A DNA stretch of 64,000 bases from Aestuariivivens sediminis (lineage in GTDB: Bacteria > Bacteroidota > Bacteroidia > Flavobacteriales > Flavobacteriaceae). The stretch covers positions 310,001 through 374,000 of the forward strand of contig NZ_JAKMCP010000001.1 of the NCBI RefSeq assembly GCF_022662105.1. Reading direction: 5' to 3'. The notes beneath the pieces are model-generated. The model ran no database searches, was not told the DNA's origin, and saw only the letters and a list, made by a program, of their open reading frames with translations. Both the position numbers and the translations under genes were made by a program. Shown here in pieces: positions 51,091 to 61,194 of the stretch (position 1 is the stretch's first letter; each line of letters begins with the position of its first letter).

Positions 51091-52578
51091 ATGAAGAAAA
51101 TCAAATATGTATTGTATGTAATGTTTTTTACAGCATCACTTTTTAGCTGCAAGAATGAAAATAATAATAAAAGCGAGAAGCACCCTGAAGAAGAAAAACA
51201 AATACAGCCAAACATTATTTACATATTGGCAGACGATCTTGGTTACGCAGATGTTGGTGCATATGGACAAACAAAATTCTATACTCCGAATATAGATAAG
51301 CTAGCAAAAGAAGGTATGTTGTTCACACAGCATTACGCTGGTAGTACCGTATGCGCTCCTTCACGAAGTGTGTTATTATCCGGTAAACATACCGGACATA
51401 CATCCATTCGAGGTAACAAAGAATTTATTCCTGAAGGACAGCACCCTTTGGATGCCGAAACGTACACCATTGCCGAAATGCTAAAAGATGCGGGCTATAA
51501 TACTGGTGCTTTTGGCAAGTGGGGACTTGGATTTGTCGGCACGGAAGGTGACCCTAACAAGCAAGGCTTTGATGAGTTTTACGGCTATAATTGCCAACGG
51601 CAGGCACACCGTTATTATCCGGAACATTTATGGCATAATAATGAAAAAATTGTATTAGAAGGAAATGAGGGTTTTAAAAACACAAACACGTATTCTGGTT
51701 ATTTAATCCATGAAAAAGCATTGAACTTTATAGAGTCAAACAAAGACAAACCATTTTTCCTGTTTTATCCCAATGTAGCACCTCATGCTGAACTAATTGT
51801 TCCTGAATCTGAGATAGAAAAATTTAGAGGTGAATTTGAAGAAAACCCCTTTATAAATACCGAATCAGGTGCTAATTATGGCGATGAGAACTTTGAAGTT
51901 AAATATTATACCTCACAACCAGAACCCCACGCAACCTTCGCTGCAATGGTGTCGTTACTTGATCAACAAGTAGGTGAGATCATAGCTAAACTAAAAGAAT
52001 TAGGATTGGACGAAAACACTATAATTATGTTCTCTTCCGATAATGGGCCACATAAGGAAGGTGGTGCCGACCCGGATTTCTTCGATAGTAATGGTGATTT
52101 AAAAGGATATAAGAGAGATCTCTATGAAGGTGGAGTAAGAGTTCCTATGATTGTGCGATGGCCAACCAAAATAAAGAGTGGATCTGAGACAGACCACATT
52201 TCAGCTTTTTGGGACATCATGCCAACATTGGCTGAAGCAACTGGCGCTCAGGCTTCAGAAAATATTGACGGTCTTTCATTTTTACCGGAGTTGTTAGGTA
52301 AAGAGCAAAAGGAACATGATTTCTTATACTGGGAGTTTCATGAACAGGGAGGCAAAAAAGCGGTTAGAAAAGGTAAATGGAAAGCTGTGAAATTAAATTG
52401 TTTTAACGAAGCTGAAACAACTGTGGAATTATATGATTTAAGTGTTGATGTTGGAGAAGAAAACAATATTGCCTCAGAACATCCGGAAATCGTAAAAGAG
52501 TTGGTTGCAATTATGGAAAGAGAACACGAGGAAAATGAAGACTTTCCCTTCAGAGCAAAAGTGGCCAATAATTATTAA
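51091..52578 (+). CDS. Sulfatase (S1 family), arylsulfatase type, lipoprotein
   Basis: 495 aa. Lipobox FTASLFSC (Cys20). The formylglycine motif is TVCAPSRSVLLSG with the modified residue Cys88; metal ligands are in YILADDLGYADVG and FSSDNGPHKEGG. An anaerobic or FGE-type maturase must act on Cys88; none is encoded in the window. Surface lipoprotein location suits desulfation of oligosaccharides. It lies 21 nt after the SGNH gene and 19 nt before the sialate O-acetylesterase. Confidence 0.93.
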   Translation: MKKIKYVLYVMFFTASLFSCKNENNNKSEKHPEEEKQIQPNIIYILADDLGYADVGAYGQTKFYTPNIDKLAKEGMLFTQHYAGSTVCAPSRSVLLSGKHTGHTSIRGNKEFIPEGQHPLDAETYTIAEMLKDAGYNTGAFGKWGLGFVGTEGDPNKQGFDEFYGYNCQRQAHRYYPEHLWHNNEKIVLEGNEGFKNTNTYSGYLIHEKALNFIESNKDKPFFLFYPNVAPHAELIVPESEIEKFRGEFEENPFINTESGANYGDENFEVKYYTSQPEPHATFAAMVSLLDQQVGEIIAKLKELGLDENTIIMFSSDNGPHKEGGADPDFFDSNGDLKGYKRDLYEGGVRVPMIVRWPTKIKSGSETDHISAFWDIMPTLAEATGAQASENIDGLSFLPELLGKEQKEHDFLYWEFHEQGGKKAVRKGKWKAVKLNCFNEAETTVELYDLSVDVGEENNIASEHPEIVKELVAIMEREHEENEDFPFRAKVANNY

Positions 52579-52597
52579 AAAAACCTAGGTTTAATCC

Positions 52598-54556
52598 ATG
52601 AAATTCATGAAGTTTCTATTATCACTAATCCTTTTTATTTGGTCTTCACAATCCTTAAAGGCTGATGTGAGTGTTGCAGATATTTTTTCTAGTAATATGG
52701 TTCTGCAACGTAATATGGATTTAAAAATATGGGGTACTGCAGATCCTGAAGAAGCATTAACGCTTAGTTTTAATGGACAAAATCTGAAAACCAAAGCGGA
52801 CAAAAATGGTAAATGGCAATTAACACTCAAGCCCATGTCCGTAGGAGGTCCTTTTGAAATGATCCTTCAGGGCCATAATAAACTTGTGCTTGACAATATT
52901 TTAATAGGTGATGTCTGGATATGCAGTGGACAGTCCAATATGGCTTGGGCCATGAAGAACTCAAAAGATGCCAACAAGGAAATAAAGAATGCCGATTACC
53001 CAAACATCAGATTATACAGTGTACCCCGCGAAATCAGTACGGTACCAATGTCCGAAATCTCAAATGCATCCTGGGAAATATGCAATCCCCAAAATATCAA
53101 AGAATTCTCTGCAGTTGGTTATTTCTTTGGTAGAACTATTCATCTGGAACAAAACCTTCCCATCGGACTTATTAACACATCCTTTGGAGCAACTTGTGTA
53201 GAAACCTGGACTTCGCGAGAATCAATGATCAAGCTACCTAATTATGAAAATTTCGCTGCGAAAATCGACACTTTTAATATAGAAAAAGAAAAGGACAAGA
53301 AAAGAAATAAATTACGCAAAACACTTGGAACTTTCCCAGAAAATGAAATGGGAATGGAAGAGAAATGGATGTTACCTGAAACTGACCGTAGTAATTGGTT
53401 GAGTATACCACTCCCCGGTATTTGGGAAGAACAAGGTTATGACAATTTAGATGGTCTTGTTTGGTTTAGCCGTGATATTGATTTGAATATCAAAGACGAC
53501 ATAGATAAAATAGAACTTCACTTAGGCATTATTGATGATTCAGACATCGTTTGGGTTAATGGTGTTAAAGTTGGTGAAACAAATTGGGGGTTTGAAACTG
53601 AGCGTGTTTATACAATCCCGAATGAGGTGATCAAATCAGGACCAAATAATATTACTGTAAGAGTTCAAGACAGGAGAAATAAAGGGGGGTTTACTTCTTC
53701 GCCTAATGATTTATTCATAAAGCTTGGTAAAGAGAAAGTTCCATTAAGCGGTAAATGGAAATTTAAAGTGGATCAGGTTTACGACAATTTTGAAATTTCC
53801 CCGAATGAATCGCCAAGCTTACTTTTTAATGCCATGATTCATCCTTTAATGCCCTATGGTATGAAAGGCGTTATTTGGTATCAAGGTGAAAACAATACAG
53901 GAAGGGCAATGGAATACAGAATAACCTTTCCAAACATGATTAACAATTGGCGACATGAGTGGAAACAAGGTGAATTTCCCTTTTTATTTGTTCAGCTCGC
54001 CAATTTTGGGGCTCCCAATGATGCTCCAAGGAATTCTAACTGGGCAGAGTTACGTGAATCGCAAACTAAAGCCCTGGACTTAAAAAATACAGGAATGGCT
54101 GTGGCTATAGATTTGGGGGAAGCCTACAATATCCACCCAAAGAATAAGCAAGATGTTGGTAGACGATTAGCCTTGGCGGCTCAAAAAATAGGATACAATA
54201 AAAATATTGTACACTCAGGTCCTCAATATAAATCCATGAGAATAAAAGACGATAAAGCGATTATAAGCTTTGATTATGTTGGCTCTGGTTTAGAAGTAAA
54301 AGGCACAAACGATCAACTAAAAGAATTCGAAATAGCTGGAGAGGACCAAAGATTTTATAAGGCATCGGCAAAAATAGAGGGAGACAATGTAATGGTTTGG
54401 TCAGACAAGGTCAATAATCCGGTTGCCGTGCGTTTTGCCTGGGCAAATAATCCTTCAGAATTTAATTTCTATAATAAAGAAGGCCTGCCTGCTGTACCTT
54501 TTAGAACCGACAACTGGAAAGCTGTTACCCATGGCAAATCATTTAACGATTTATAA
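52598..54556 (+). CDS. Sialate O-acetylesterase-like enzyme with inserted beta-sandwich
   Basis: 652 aa. Signal peptide (about 1-21), an N-terminal immunoglobulin-like domain (SNMVLQRNMDLKIWGTADP), the SASA nucleophile in GDVWICSGQSNMAW (Ser113), ALIN-type block PIGLINTSFGATCVETWTSRE, a GH2-type jelly-roll insertion at about 255-385 (VWFSRDIDLNIKDD... VWVNGVKVGETNWGFE), then MPYGMKGVIWYQGENNTGRA with the second catalytic block. The split SASA domain with inserted sandwich is usual for this family. It probably removes acetyl esters from the target glycan rather than from sialic acid. Confidence 0.9.
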   Translation: MKFMKFLLSLILFIWSSQSLKADVSVADIFSSNMVLQRNMDLKIWGTADPEEALTLSFNGQNLKTKADKNGKWQLTLKPMSVGGPFEMILQGHNKLVLDNILIGDVWICSGQSNMAWAMKNSKDANKEIKNADYPNIRLYSVPREISTVPMSEISNASWEICNPQNIKEFSAVGYFFGRTIHLEQNLPIGLINTSFGATCVETWTSRESMIKLPNYENFAAKIDTFNIEKEKDKKRNKLRKTLGTFPENEMGMEEKWMLPETDRSNWLSIPLPGIWEEQGYDNLDGLVWFSRDIDLNIKDDIDKIELHLGIIDDSDIVWVNGVKVGETNWGFETERVYTIPNEVIKSGPNNITVRVQDRRNKGGFTSSPNDLFIKLGKEKVPLSGKWKFKVDQVYDNFEISPNESPSLLFNAMIHPLMPYGMKGVIWYQGENNTGRAMEYRITFPNMINNWRHEWKQGEFPFLFVQLANFGAPNDAPRNSNWAELRESQTKALDLKNTGMAVAIDLGEAYNIHPKNKQDVGRRLALAAQKIGYNKNIVHSGPQYKSMRIKDDKAIISFDYVGSGLEVKGTNDQLKEFEIAGEDQRFYKASAKIEGDNVMVWSDKVNNPVAVRFAWANNPSEFNFYNKEGLPAVPFRTDNWKAVTHGKSFNDL

Positions 54557-54583
54557 GCCAACAACAATAACGAACTTATTAAC

Positions 54584-56191
54584 ATGAAAAAATTACTTTA
54601 CTCTTATTTTTTGGGCTTATTGTTAGTCTCTTTTGATAGTCTGCCTGCTCAAGAGCTAATCGTTTTTGAAGACATTCCTGGTCGCGAAACATCAGACCAT
54701 TATCAGTGCAGAATTAAGTTTGAAAGTCAAAGTGATAGTGAATGGCGAGAAGCGCATGTCCTTCAGACTCGAGCAAAAGAAGCATCTGAAGATCCAGAGA
54801 ATGCCTATTATGATATACTAAGAGGATTCACGGCCTCTTGGATTGCCTTCGAATCTGATTTTAAAGGAGACCAGGTTGTGGTCGAAATCTCCAAAAAAGA
54901 TGGTTCTCCTATAACAAAAGCAATGGTAAGACCTGTTGGCGATGCCTCACCTGCAAAAATTATTAATGGCAAAGCTTATGTGACTTTTTCAGAGCCTGCT
55001 AACGTGAATGTGGATATAAACGGGCAAATGGAAGATAATTACACAGGTTTTGGTTATAAAGGACCCAAAGTTCATACGATAACTATATTTGCAAATCCAG
55101 TATTTCCCAAACCCAACATAAATGATTCGTCCGTTAAAGTTCTGCAACCAGGCGAAAATATTAATACTCTAGACCGTAATACCTGGCAAACCATTGTTTT
55201 TGCTCCGGGTGTTCATAACATAGGATTGGGTTTTCAAATTCTTAATGATGAAACCATTTACATTCCTGGTAATGCTGTTGTAAAAGGAACCATACATCCA
55301 TTAAACAAATGGGGAAATGATGCTTCTAAAAACTTTAAGGTCTACGGCTCAGGCACTTTGAGTAGTGAGCATATTGTAAGGCATCCGGATGATGATGATA
55401 ACAAATTGGTTAAACCCTTTACGTATCAGGCAGAAGGTGCTCACCTAGAAGGCTTTGTAATAGCAGATCCGGCATTTCATGCCCTCAATATGAATCATTC
55501 AAGCGGCAATGGAATACATCCCAACATCTATAAAAATATTAAAATATTGGCATGGAGAAAGAATAGTGATGGGATAAACGCTTTTCGAGATTCCGAAGTT
55601 TCAGATTGTTTTTTCAGGGTGCAAGATGATGCCTTTTACCTGGGAGCAAGCAATGTGAATCAACACGATAATGTGGTATGGACAGATGCTAACGGAGCTG
55701 TTTTATTTTTACAAAACATTAAAGATGGAAGTACTTGTAATTTTAATGACATTAAAGTAATCTATCAGCGTTCACAATGGCATTGGTGGCACGGTGGCAG
55801 AACTATTAGTTTCCGCTCGTTGCGCCCAGGTAATACCCTTGCAAATATTCATGTAAAAAATATCCTTGTGGAAGATCCATTACCGGCTTTTCCTCCTTTT
55901 TATGGAAGAATGGAGTCCAGAGGTAATTCAAAGGAAGATATAGTAATGGAAAACTTAGTTTTTGAAAATATACATCAGAAACACGATGGTGTATCGACAA
56001 GTTTAGATCCGAAGAAAGGAAAACCTAGAAACACCTTAACGGGACTAGATGAAGGTAGAAAAATTAAAAATATTGTATTTAAAAATTGCGCTTTCAACGG
56101 TAAGCCCTTAACACGTTTTGAAGATGGAAATTTCTTCACAGAATTTGTGGACCCTGAAACTGTAAAATTCACTTATACCCTTGAAAAATAA
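54584..56191 (+). CDS. GH49-like secreted beta-helix glycoside hydrolase
   Basis: 535 aa. Signal peptide (KKLLYSYFLGLLLVSFDSLPAQ), an N-terminal beta-sandwich (about 25-190) and a right-handed beta-helix (about 195-530). The active-site blocks NSDGINAFRDSEVSDCFF and RVQDDAFYLGASN supply the Asp residues used in GH28/GH49-type inverting hydrolases, and HWWHGGRTISF follows. The GH49 (dextranase-type) relationship is my best reading; marine members act on other glycans. No T9SS tail, unlike its close paralogue at 57683. The sulfatase gene follows after 2 nt. Confidence 0.78.
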   Translation: MKKLLYSYFLGLLLVSFDSLPAQELIVFEDIPGRETSDHYQCRIKFESQSDSEWREAHVLQTRAKEASEDPENAYYDILRGFTASWIAFESDFKGDQVVVEISKKDGSPITKAMVRPVGDASPAKIINGKAYVTFSEPANVNVDINGQMEDNYTGFGYKGPKVHTITIFANPVFPKPNINDSSVKVLQPGENINTLDRNTWQTIVFAPGVHNIGLGFQILNDETIYIPGNAVVKGTIHPLNKWGNDASKNFKVYGSGTLSSEHIVRHPDDDDNKLVKPFTYQAEGAHLEGFVIADPAFHALNMNHSSGNGIHPNIYKNIKILAWRKNSDGINAFRDSEVSDCFFRVQDDAFYLGASNVNQHDNVVWTDANGAVLFLQNIKDGSTCNFNDIKVIYQRSQWHWWHGGRTISFRSLRPGNTLANIHVKNILVEDPLPAFPPFYGRMESRGNSKEDIVMENLVFENIHQKHDGVSTSLDPKKGKPRNTLTGLDEGRKIKNIVFKNCAFNGKPLTRFEDGNFFTEFVDPETVKFTYTLEK

Positions 56192-56193
56192 TC

Positions 56194-57651
56194 ATGAGGC
56201 TTATCAAATTACTTCTTTTTCTTTACTTTTATTCTGCAAGCTTAATTGTTCAAAGTCAAGTTCCTGATAAGCCCAATGTACTGTTTATCGCCATTGATGA
56301 CCTGAATGATTGGGTGGGATGCTTTGGGGGTCATCCGCAAGTAAAAACGCCCAATCTAGACAGACTTAATGCGCAAGGTGCTATGGTTATGTCTAAAGCG
56401 CAGTCGCCCGCTACAGTTTGTGGTCCTTCACGTTCAGCAATATTGACTGGTAAATACCCAAGCAATACAGGAGTTTATAGGAATGATATCAATCTGAAAA
56501 ACGCGCCAAAGTCTAAGCGTTTAATCACCTTACCAGAATACTTTAGTAAATATGGATACCATACACTGTCTATGGGTAAAATATTTCATAAACATCCCAT
56601 ACCAAATTCAAAAGAACAAGATGAAGGTCAATGGGCCTTTGATGAATGGCATCGCCATTTGGGTGGTGTAGGTCCAATATGTAAGAATCGTCCAGTTAAT
56701 GGTTTACCAAATCTGCCAAATGAAAATATGGATAGTTATCATTCATGGGCTTTTGATTGGGGTCCTACAGTAGGTAATGATGAAAAGAAAATGCAAGATT
56801 ATAAAACCGCAAAATGGGCTGCAGAACAACTTTTGACCAGAGATTTTAATGGAAACCCATTTTTTATGGCTATTGGGTTCAGTAAACCTCATTTGCAATG
56901 GTATGTGCCACAGAAATATTTTGACATGTATCCACTTGATGATATTATTTTACCCGAAACCAAGGAAGATGATCTTTCCGATATATTGAATAAATATGGT
57001 AAACAGGCATATACACCTGCTGATTCATGGCAAAGAGCAGAAAAATACAATCGCCATAAAGAAGCTGTTCAGGCCTATTTAGCGACCATTGCATTTGTAG
57101 ATGATTGCATAGGTGTATTGATGGATGGGTTAAACGCCAGCAAGCATGCAAATAACACCATTGTAATGCTTTGGGGAGACCATGGTTGGCACTTAGGCGA
57201 AAAACAAAAGTATGGCAAAACACAACTTTGGATTGAAGCGACTCGAGTTCCTCTTATGGTAAAGGTGCCTGGTCTGACTCAAAAGAATAAAACATGTGAA
57301 GGAGTAGTCAACCTTATTGATATGTATCCCACTTTAATCGATTTATGCGGGTTACCTCCAAACCCTTCAAATGATGGACGGAGTTTCGCTAATCTTCTTC
57401 AAGTACCTGATCTATTATGGAACGAGCCAACCCTTACCACAGATAGATATAAAGCCCATAGAATATACGATGGACGCTTTAGCTATATAAATGTAGAGCC
57501 TACTGGAGTTGAGGAACTTTATGATCATCTAAGCGATCCGATGGAATATAATAATCTCATTTCGGATCCTAAATATGTTGACATAAATAAAAGACTTAAG
57601 GGTTATTTACCACCTTTAAATGAACCAGAAGGTCCTAAAAATATAAAATGA
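56194..57651 (+). CDS. Sulfatase (S1 family), iduronate-2-sulfatase type
   Basis: 485 aa. Signal peptide (LIKLLLFLYFYSASLIVQSQ), metal site LFIAIDDLNDWVGCFGG, formylglycine motif ATVCGPSRSAILTGK with Cys76, and the C-terminal MLWGDHGWHLGEKQKYGKT typical of the iduronate-2-sulfatase-like subgroup. The substrate here is more likely a sulfated algal sugar than a glycosaminoglycan. It lies between two GH49-like paralogues, with a 2-nt gap to the first, so it probably acts in the same depolymerisation step. Confidence 0.93.
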   Translation: MRLIKLLLFLYFYSASLIVQSQVPDKPNVLFIAIDDLNDWVGCFGGHPQVKTPNLDRLNAQGAMVMSKAQSPATVCGPSRSAILTGKYPSNTGVYRNDINLKNAPKSKRLITLPEYFSKYGYHTLSMGKIFHKHPIPNSKEQDEGQWAFDEWHRHLGGVGPICKNRPVNGLPNLPNENMDSYHSWAFDWGPTVGNDEKKMQDYKTAKWAAEQLLTRDFNGNPFFMAIGFSKPHLQWYVPQKYFDMYPLDDIILPETKEDDLSDILNKYGKQAYTPADSWQRAEKYNRHKEAVQAYLATIAFVDDCIGVLMDGLNASKHANNTIVMLWGDHGWHLGEKQKYGKTQLWIEATRVPLMVKVPGLTQKNKTCEGVVNLIDMYPTLIDLCGLPPNPSNDGRSFANLLQVPDLLWNEPTLTTDRYKAHRIYDGRFSYINVEPTGVEELYDHLSDPMEYNNLISDPKYVDINKRLKGYLPPLNEPEGPKNIK

Positions 57652-57682
57652 TAAATCAATCGCAACCCCAAAAACATAAATT

Positions 57683-59530
57683 ATGAATATAACTACAATT
57701 TTACTGAACATAATTTTTTTTCTACTTTATTTTACAGAGCTAAGTGCCCAAGAACTTGTTGTTTTCAACAATATTCCCGGTCGGTCGGCCTCCGATCATT
57801 ATCTATGCAGGGTGAAGTTTGAAAGCGAGGACAACACCGCCTGGCGCGATGCCTTTGTTCTGCAGACCAGGGGGAAGGAAGCAGCAGAAGATCCAGAAGG
57901 AGCATATTATGGTGTTATAAGGGGCTTCACAGCATCCTGGATCGCCTTTGAATCCGATTTTAATGGGGATAAGGTCGTAGTAGAAATTTCGAAAAAGGAC
58001 GGCTCTTCAATAACCAAGGCCATGGTAAGGCCGGTAGGCGATGCCTCCCCTGCTGTTGTCGTTGACGGCAAGGCCTATGTAACATTTACTGAACCTGCCA
58101 ATGTCAACGTCGATATAAACGGGCAGATGGAAGAGAATTATACCGGATTTGGTTACAGTGGGCCTAAGGTACATACTATAACCTTGTTCGCAAATCCCCT
58201 ATTACCGGTACCAGATGTAAATGATCCTTCCGTCAGGGTTTTACAACCGAACGAAGATATTAATAGCCTAGACCGTGCCAGCTGGCAGACTATTGTTTTT
58301 GCACCAGGAGTGCACGATATAGGCATGCCTTTTCAAATTTTGAGCAATGAAGTATTGTACATACCGGGAGATGCTGTTGTACACGGAACCATTCATCCAT
58401 TAAACGCATGGGGAAATTCGGCTTCTAAATTCTTTAAGGTCTATGGCTCGGGCACCCTAAGTGGAGAAAATATCGTAAGAGCCCCCAGCGATGACACCAA
58501 TATTGCAACCAAGCCCTTTACACGTCAGGCTGAGGGTGCTCATTTGGAAGGCTTTGTGGTTGCAGACCCTGCCTTCCACACCTTTAATATGAACCATTCC
58601 AGTAATAACTTAGCCAATCCCAATATTTATAAAAACCTGAAAATATTAGCATGGAGAGTTAATAGTGATGGGATAAACGCTTTCAGAAACTCTGAGGTCT
58701 CCGATTGTTTTTTTAGGACACAGGATGATGCCTTTTATTACGGAGCCAATAATGTAAACCAACATGACAACGTGGTTTGGAACGATGCCAACGGGGCGGT
58801 TCTATTTCTGCAGAACATACTCGATGGGAGCACCTCAACGTTTAGGGATGTTAAGGTGATATACCACCGTGCTCATTGGCATTGGTGGAGTGGTGGGAGA
58901 ATAGTCAGTTTTCGTGAAAGATCAAATGGGATAACTATTTCGAATGTAACGGTTACCAATATTTTGGTAGAAGACCCACTTCCAGCTTTTCCGCCATTTT
59001 ATGCTACTATGATTGACGATCCCGGAGGGGTGAATATCAATCTTAATAATATTTTAATAGAAAATGTACATCAAGAACATGATGGTGTGACTACAAGTTT
59101 TGTTCCGCAAGGCGATAGTAAACCCCAAAACACTATGATAGGTGTTCCTAGTCAGGTGTGGGAAAATATTTGGTTTAAGGATTGTTATTTCAACGGTAAG
59201 ATTTTAACCAGTTTTGAGGACGGTAATTTTTATACGGAATATGTTGATCCCAATACCGTAATTTTTAATGACCCAAATTTATCGACGGGAAAACGAATTG
59301 ATTTCGGAGTAAGTATATTTCCCAATCCGGTTAAAGAAAAGGTAATTATTAAAAGTGAAACATCAATAGGCAATCTCACTTTATATTCTTTGACAGGGAA
59401 GCTCATATTTAATACAAATTTAAGTACCCTAGAAGAAAAAATAGATGTTTCTGAGCTTTCCAAAGGGATGTACGTGTTAGAGGTTACGAATTCCAAAGGA
59501 AAAGCCAAGGCTAAACTCTTGATAAATTAA
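57683..59530 (+). CDS. GH49-like secreted beta-helix glycoside hydrolase with T9SS tail
   Basis: 615 aa, closely similar throughout to the 535-aa protein at 54584 (for example LVVFNNIPGRSASDHYLCRVKFES, RGFTASWIAFESDF, VNSDGINAFRNSEVSDCFF, RTQDDAFYYGANN). It adds a C-terminal Por-type sorting domain at about 545-615 (SIFPNPVKEKVIIKSETSIGNLTLYSLTGK... LSKGMYVLEVTNSKGKAKAKLLIN). The first 700 bp use visibly more G/C at third positions than the paralogue, hinting at a separate origin. T9SS export implies cell-surface or extracellular action. Last plus-strand gene of the operon. Confidence 0.78.
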   Translation: MNITTILLNIIFFLLYFTELSAQELVVFNNIPGRSASDHYLCRVKFESEDNTAWRDAFVLQTRGKEAAEDPEGAYYGVIRGFTASWIAFESDFNGDKVVVEISKKDGSSITKAMVRPVGDASPAVVVDGKAYVTFTEPANVNVDINGQMEENYTGFGYSGPKVHTITLFANPLLPVPDVNDPSVRVLQPNEDINSLDRASWQTIVFAPGVHDIGMPFQILSNEVLYIPGDAVVHGTIHPLNAWGNSASKFFKVYGSGTLSGENIVRAPSDDTNIATKPFTRQAEGAHLEGFVVADPAFHTFNMNHSSNNLANPNIYKNLKILAWRVNSDGINAFRNSEVSDCFFRTQDDAFYYGANNVNQHDNVVWNDANGAVLFLQNILDGSTSTFRDVKVIYHRAHWHWWSGGRIVSFRERSNGITISNVTVTNILVEDPLPAFPPFYATMIDDPGGVNINLNNILIENVHQEHDGVTTSFVPQGDSKPQNTMIGVPSQVWENIWFKDCYFNGKILTSFEDGNFYTEYVDPNTVIFNDPNLSTGKRIDFGVSIFPNPVKEKVIIKSETSIGNLTLYSLTGKLIFNTNLSTLEEKIDVSELSKGMYVLEVTNSKGKAKAKLLIN

Positions 59531-59636
59531 AACAAACAATAAATTGAAATCACAGATAAAACAATGCCAGATCTTTCCGTTTTAATTTTATTTAATAATT
59601 TGACACTGTTTAGGAAATCCGATTAGTATGGAATTT

Positions 59637-61127
59637 TCAATTCATATAAATGACGTTAAACTCGGTTATTGAGGGCGGTGCAACGGCTTCAAGCACACTA
59701 AATCTGAGTTTATAGGTTTGGTAAGAATACGGGAATTTAATCACTTTGCAGTCGCCCATAGGTTCGTCGCCCATATAAATGGTTTGCCAAACATCATCTT
59801 CTAAAATATCTATCTTATAAGATTGAATTCTATTAGTTCTGTAGTTTGAAAAGCTATCGCCTTCATCTTTACGAGTATCCTGGTATTCGAATATCGAGAT
59901 TTTATTAAACTCCTTTTTTGGGTTCAATCCGATTTCCAAAGTAGCTAAAGTGTCTTCTGCAATCCATCGTGTTTGCATTCCGCCGTCTACGGCTAATTGA
60001 CCCCCATAACTTTTTTCATCATTATCTTTTACTGAGGACACCTTAATTTTGTTATTCAAAGAAATGAATTCTCCATTTTTGGGTAATTCTTTACCTTTTT
60101 CTAATTTCAGGTGCTTTCCTAAAGAAATTATGGCATTGGCCTCATGTTCTCGGATTAACCCTCTTTCATCTGGTGGCACATTTACCAACAACGTATTGTC
60201 AATATCGGTACACCAATAAAACAGTTCTTCTAATTCATCCAAATCGCGGACGGGCCTATAATCCCTTTTTTGAAACCAGTTCCATCTTTTACTTAAACAT
60301 ATGGTATTTTCAAATGGAAGATAATAAGATCGGCCTTCGTGTAAATATTGCTTTTTATCTAGCTTATGTGATATTTTGGGATCCCATAGACGGAAATCAC
60401 TTGGAAAATACTGAAACGTGTAATGGTTATTGACAGTCATAGAATCGGGTAAAGCGAATTTTCTCGAGCCTGGTTGTAACTCAATGGTATGATTGACACC
60501 GACGGCACACCGAGGTTGTAATTTTTTTATATGACGGTAAACACGATCTAAGCTCCAATCCGACACTTTTCGATCCCAGCCACCATCAAACCACAACTCA
60601 CAAATGGCTCCATAATTGGTAAATAATTCGGTAAGTTGATTAATCATATAATCAACATATTTTTTCGAATTCTTATCCTTATAAGTGGGGTGATTACGAT
60701 CCCAAAGCGAATAATAAAGACCTAGTTTAAGACCATATTTTTTGCACGCTTTAGCCACTTCTGCAACAATATCGGTTTTTACAGGAGCCGATACCACATC
60801 ATAGGTAGTGTATTCACTATCCCATAAACAAAAACCATCGTGATGCTTTGTAACAAGAAGAATATATCGAAAGCCTGCATCGTGCGCAACGCGTACCCAT
60901 TGATCGCAATCCAATTTGGTAGGATTATAAATTGAAGCGGGAAGGGTTCCATCTGACCATTCGACATCTGCAAAGGTGTTAACCCCAAAATGGATGAACA
61001 TGCCATACCCTCGGTCGATTAGCAATTTCTGTGTTTGATTGGGTTCAGTTGAAGGTTCTATTACTTGAGCCAAAATTGAATGACTAATAAACAAAAAAAC
61101 GAAAACCAATTGTTTAGATGGCTTCAT
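59637..61127 (-). CDS. GH29 alpha-L-fucosidase-like enzyme
   Basis: 496 aa. Signal peptide (KQLVFVFLFISHSILAQ), then the GH29 barrel: YGMFIHFGVNTFADVEWSDG, LLVTKHHDGFCLWDSEYT, LGLYYSLWDRNHPTY and the nucleophile Asp in CELWFDGGWDR. A C-terminal discoidin/F5-8-type domain (about 375-496, ISLNNKIKVSSVKDNDEKSYGGQLAVDGG... RWIAEDTLATLEIGL) probably binds sugar. GH29 enzymes release alpha-L-fucose, and some related enzymes accept galactose. It converges on the plus-strand operon and is last of three minus-strand genes. Confidence 0.9.
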   Translation of the reverse strand: MKPSKQLVFVFLFISHSILAQVIEPSTEPNQTQKLLIDRGYGMFIHFGVNTFADVEWSDGTLPASIYNPTKLDCDQWVRVAHDAGFRYILLVTKHHDGFCLWDSEYTTYDVVSAPVKTDIVAEVAKACKKYGLKLGLYYSLWDRNHPTYKDKNSKKYVDYMINQLTELFTNYGAICELWFDGGWDRKVSDWSLDRVYRHIKKLQPRCAVGVNHTIELQPGSRKFALPDSMTVNNHYTFQYFPSDFRLWDPKISHKLDKKQYLHEGRSYYLPFENTICLSKRWNWFQKRDYRPVRDLDELEELFYWCTDIDNTLLVNVPPDERGLIREHEANAIISLGKHLKLEKGKELPKNGEFISLNNKIKVSSVKDNDEKSYGGQLAVDGGMQTRWIAEDTLATLEIGLNPKKEFNKISIFEYQDTRKDEGDSFSNYRTNRIQSYKIDILEDDVWQTIYMGDEPMGDCKVIKFPYSYQTYKLRFSVLEAVAPPSITEFNVIYMN

Positions 61128-61194
61128 GAATGGCTGGTTTATTCAATATTAATGTCTGGGTATTTATAATAAATGGAGGATTATACTCATGGCT

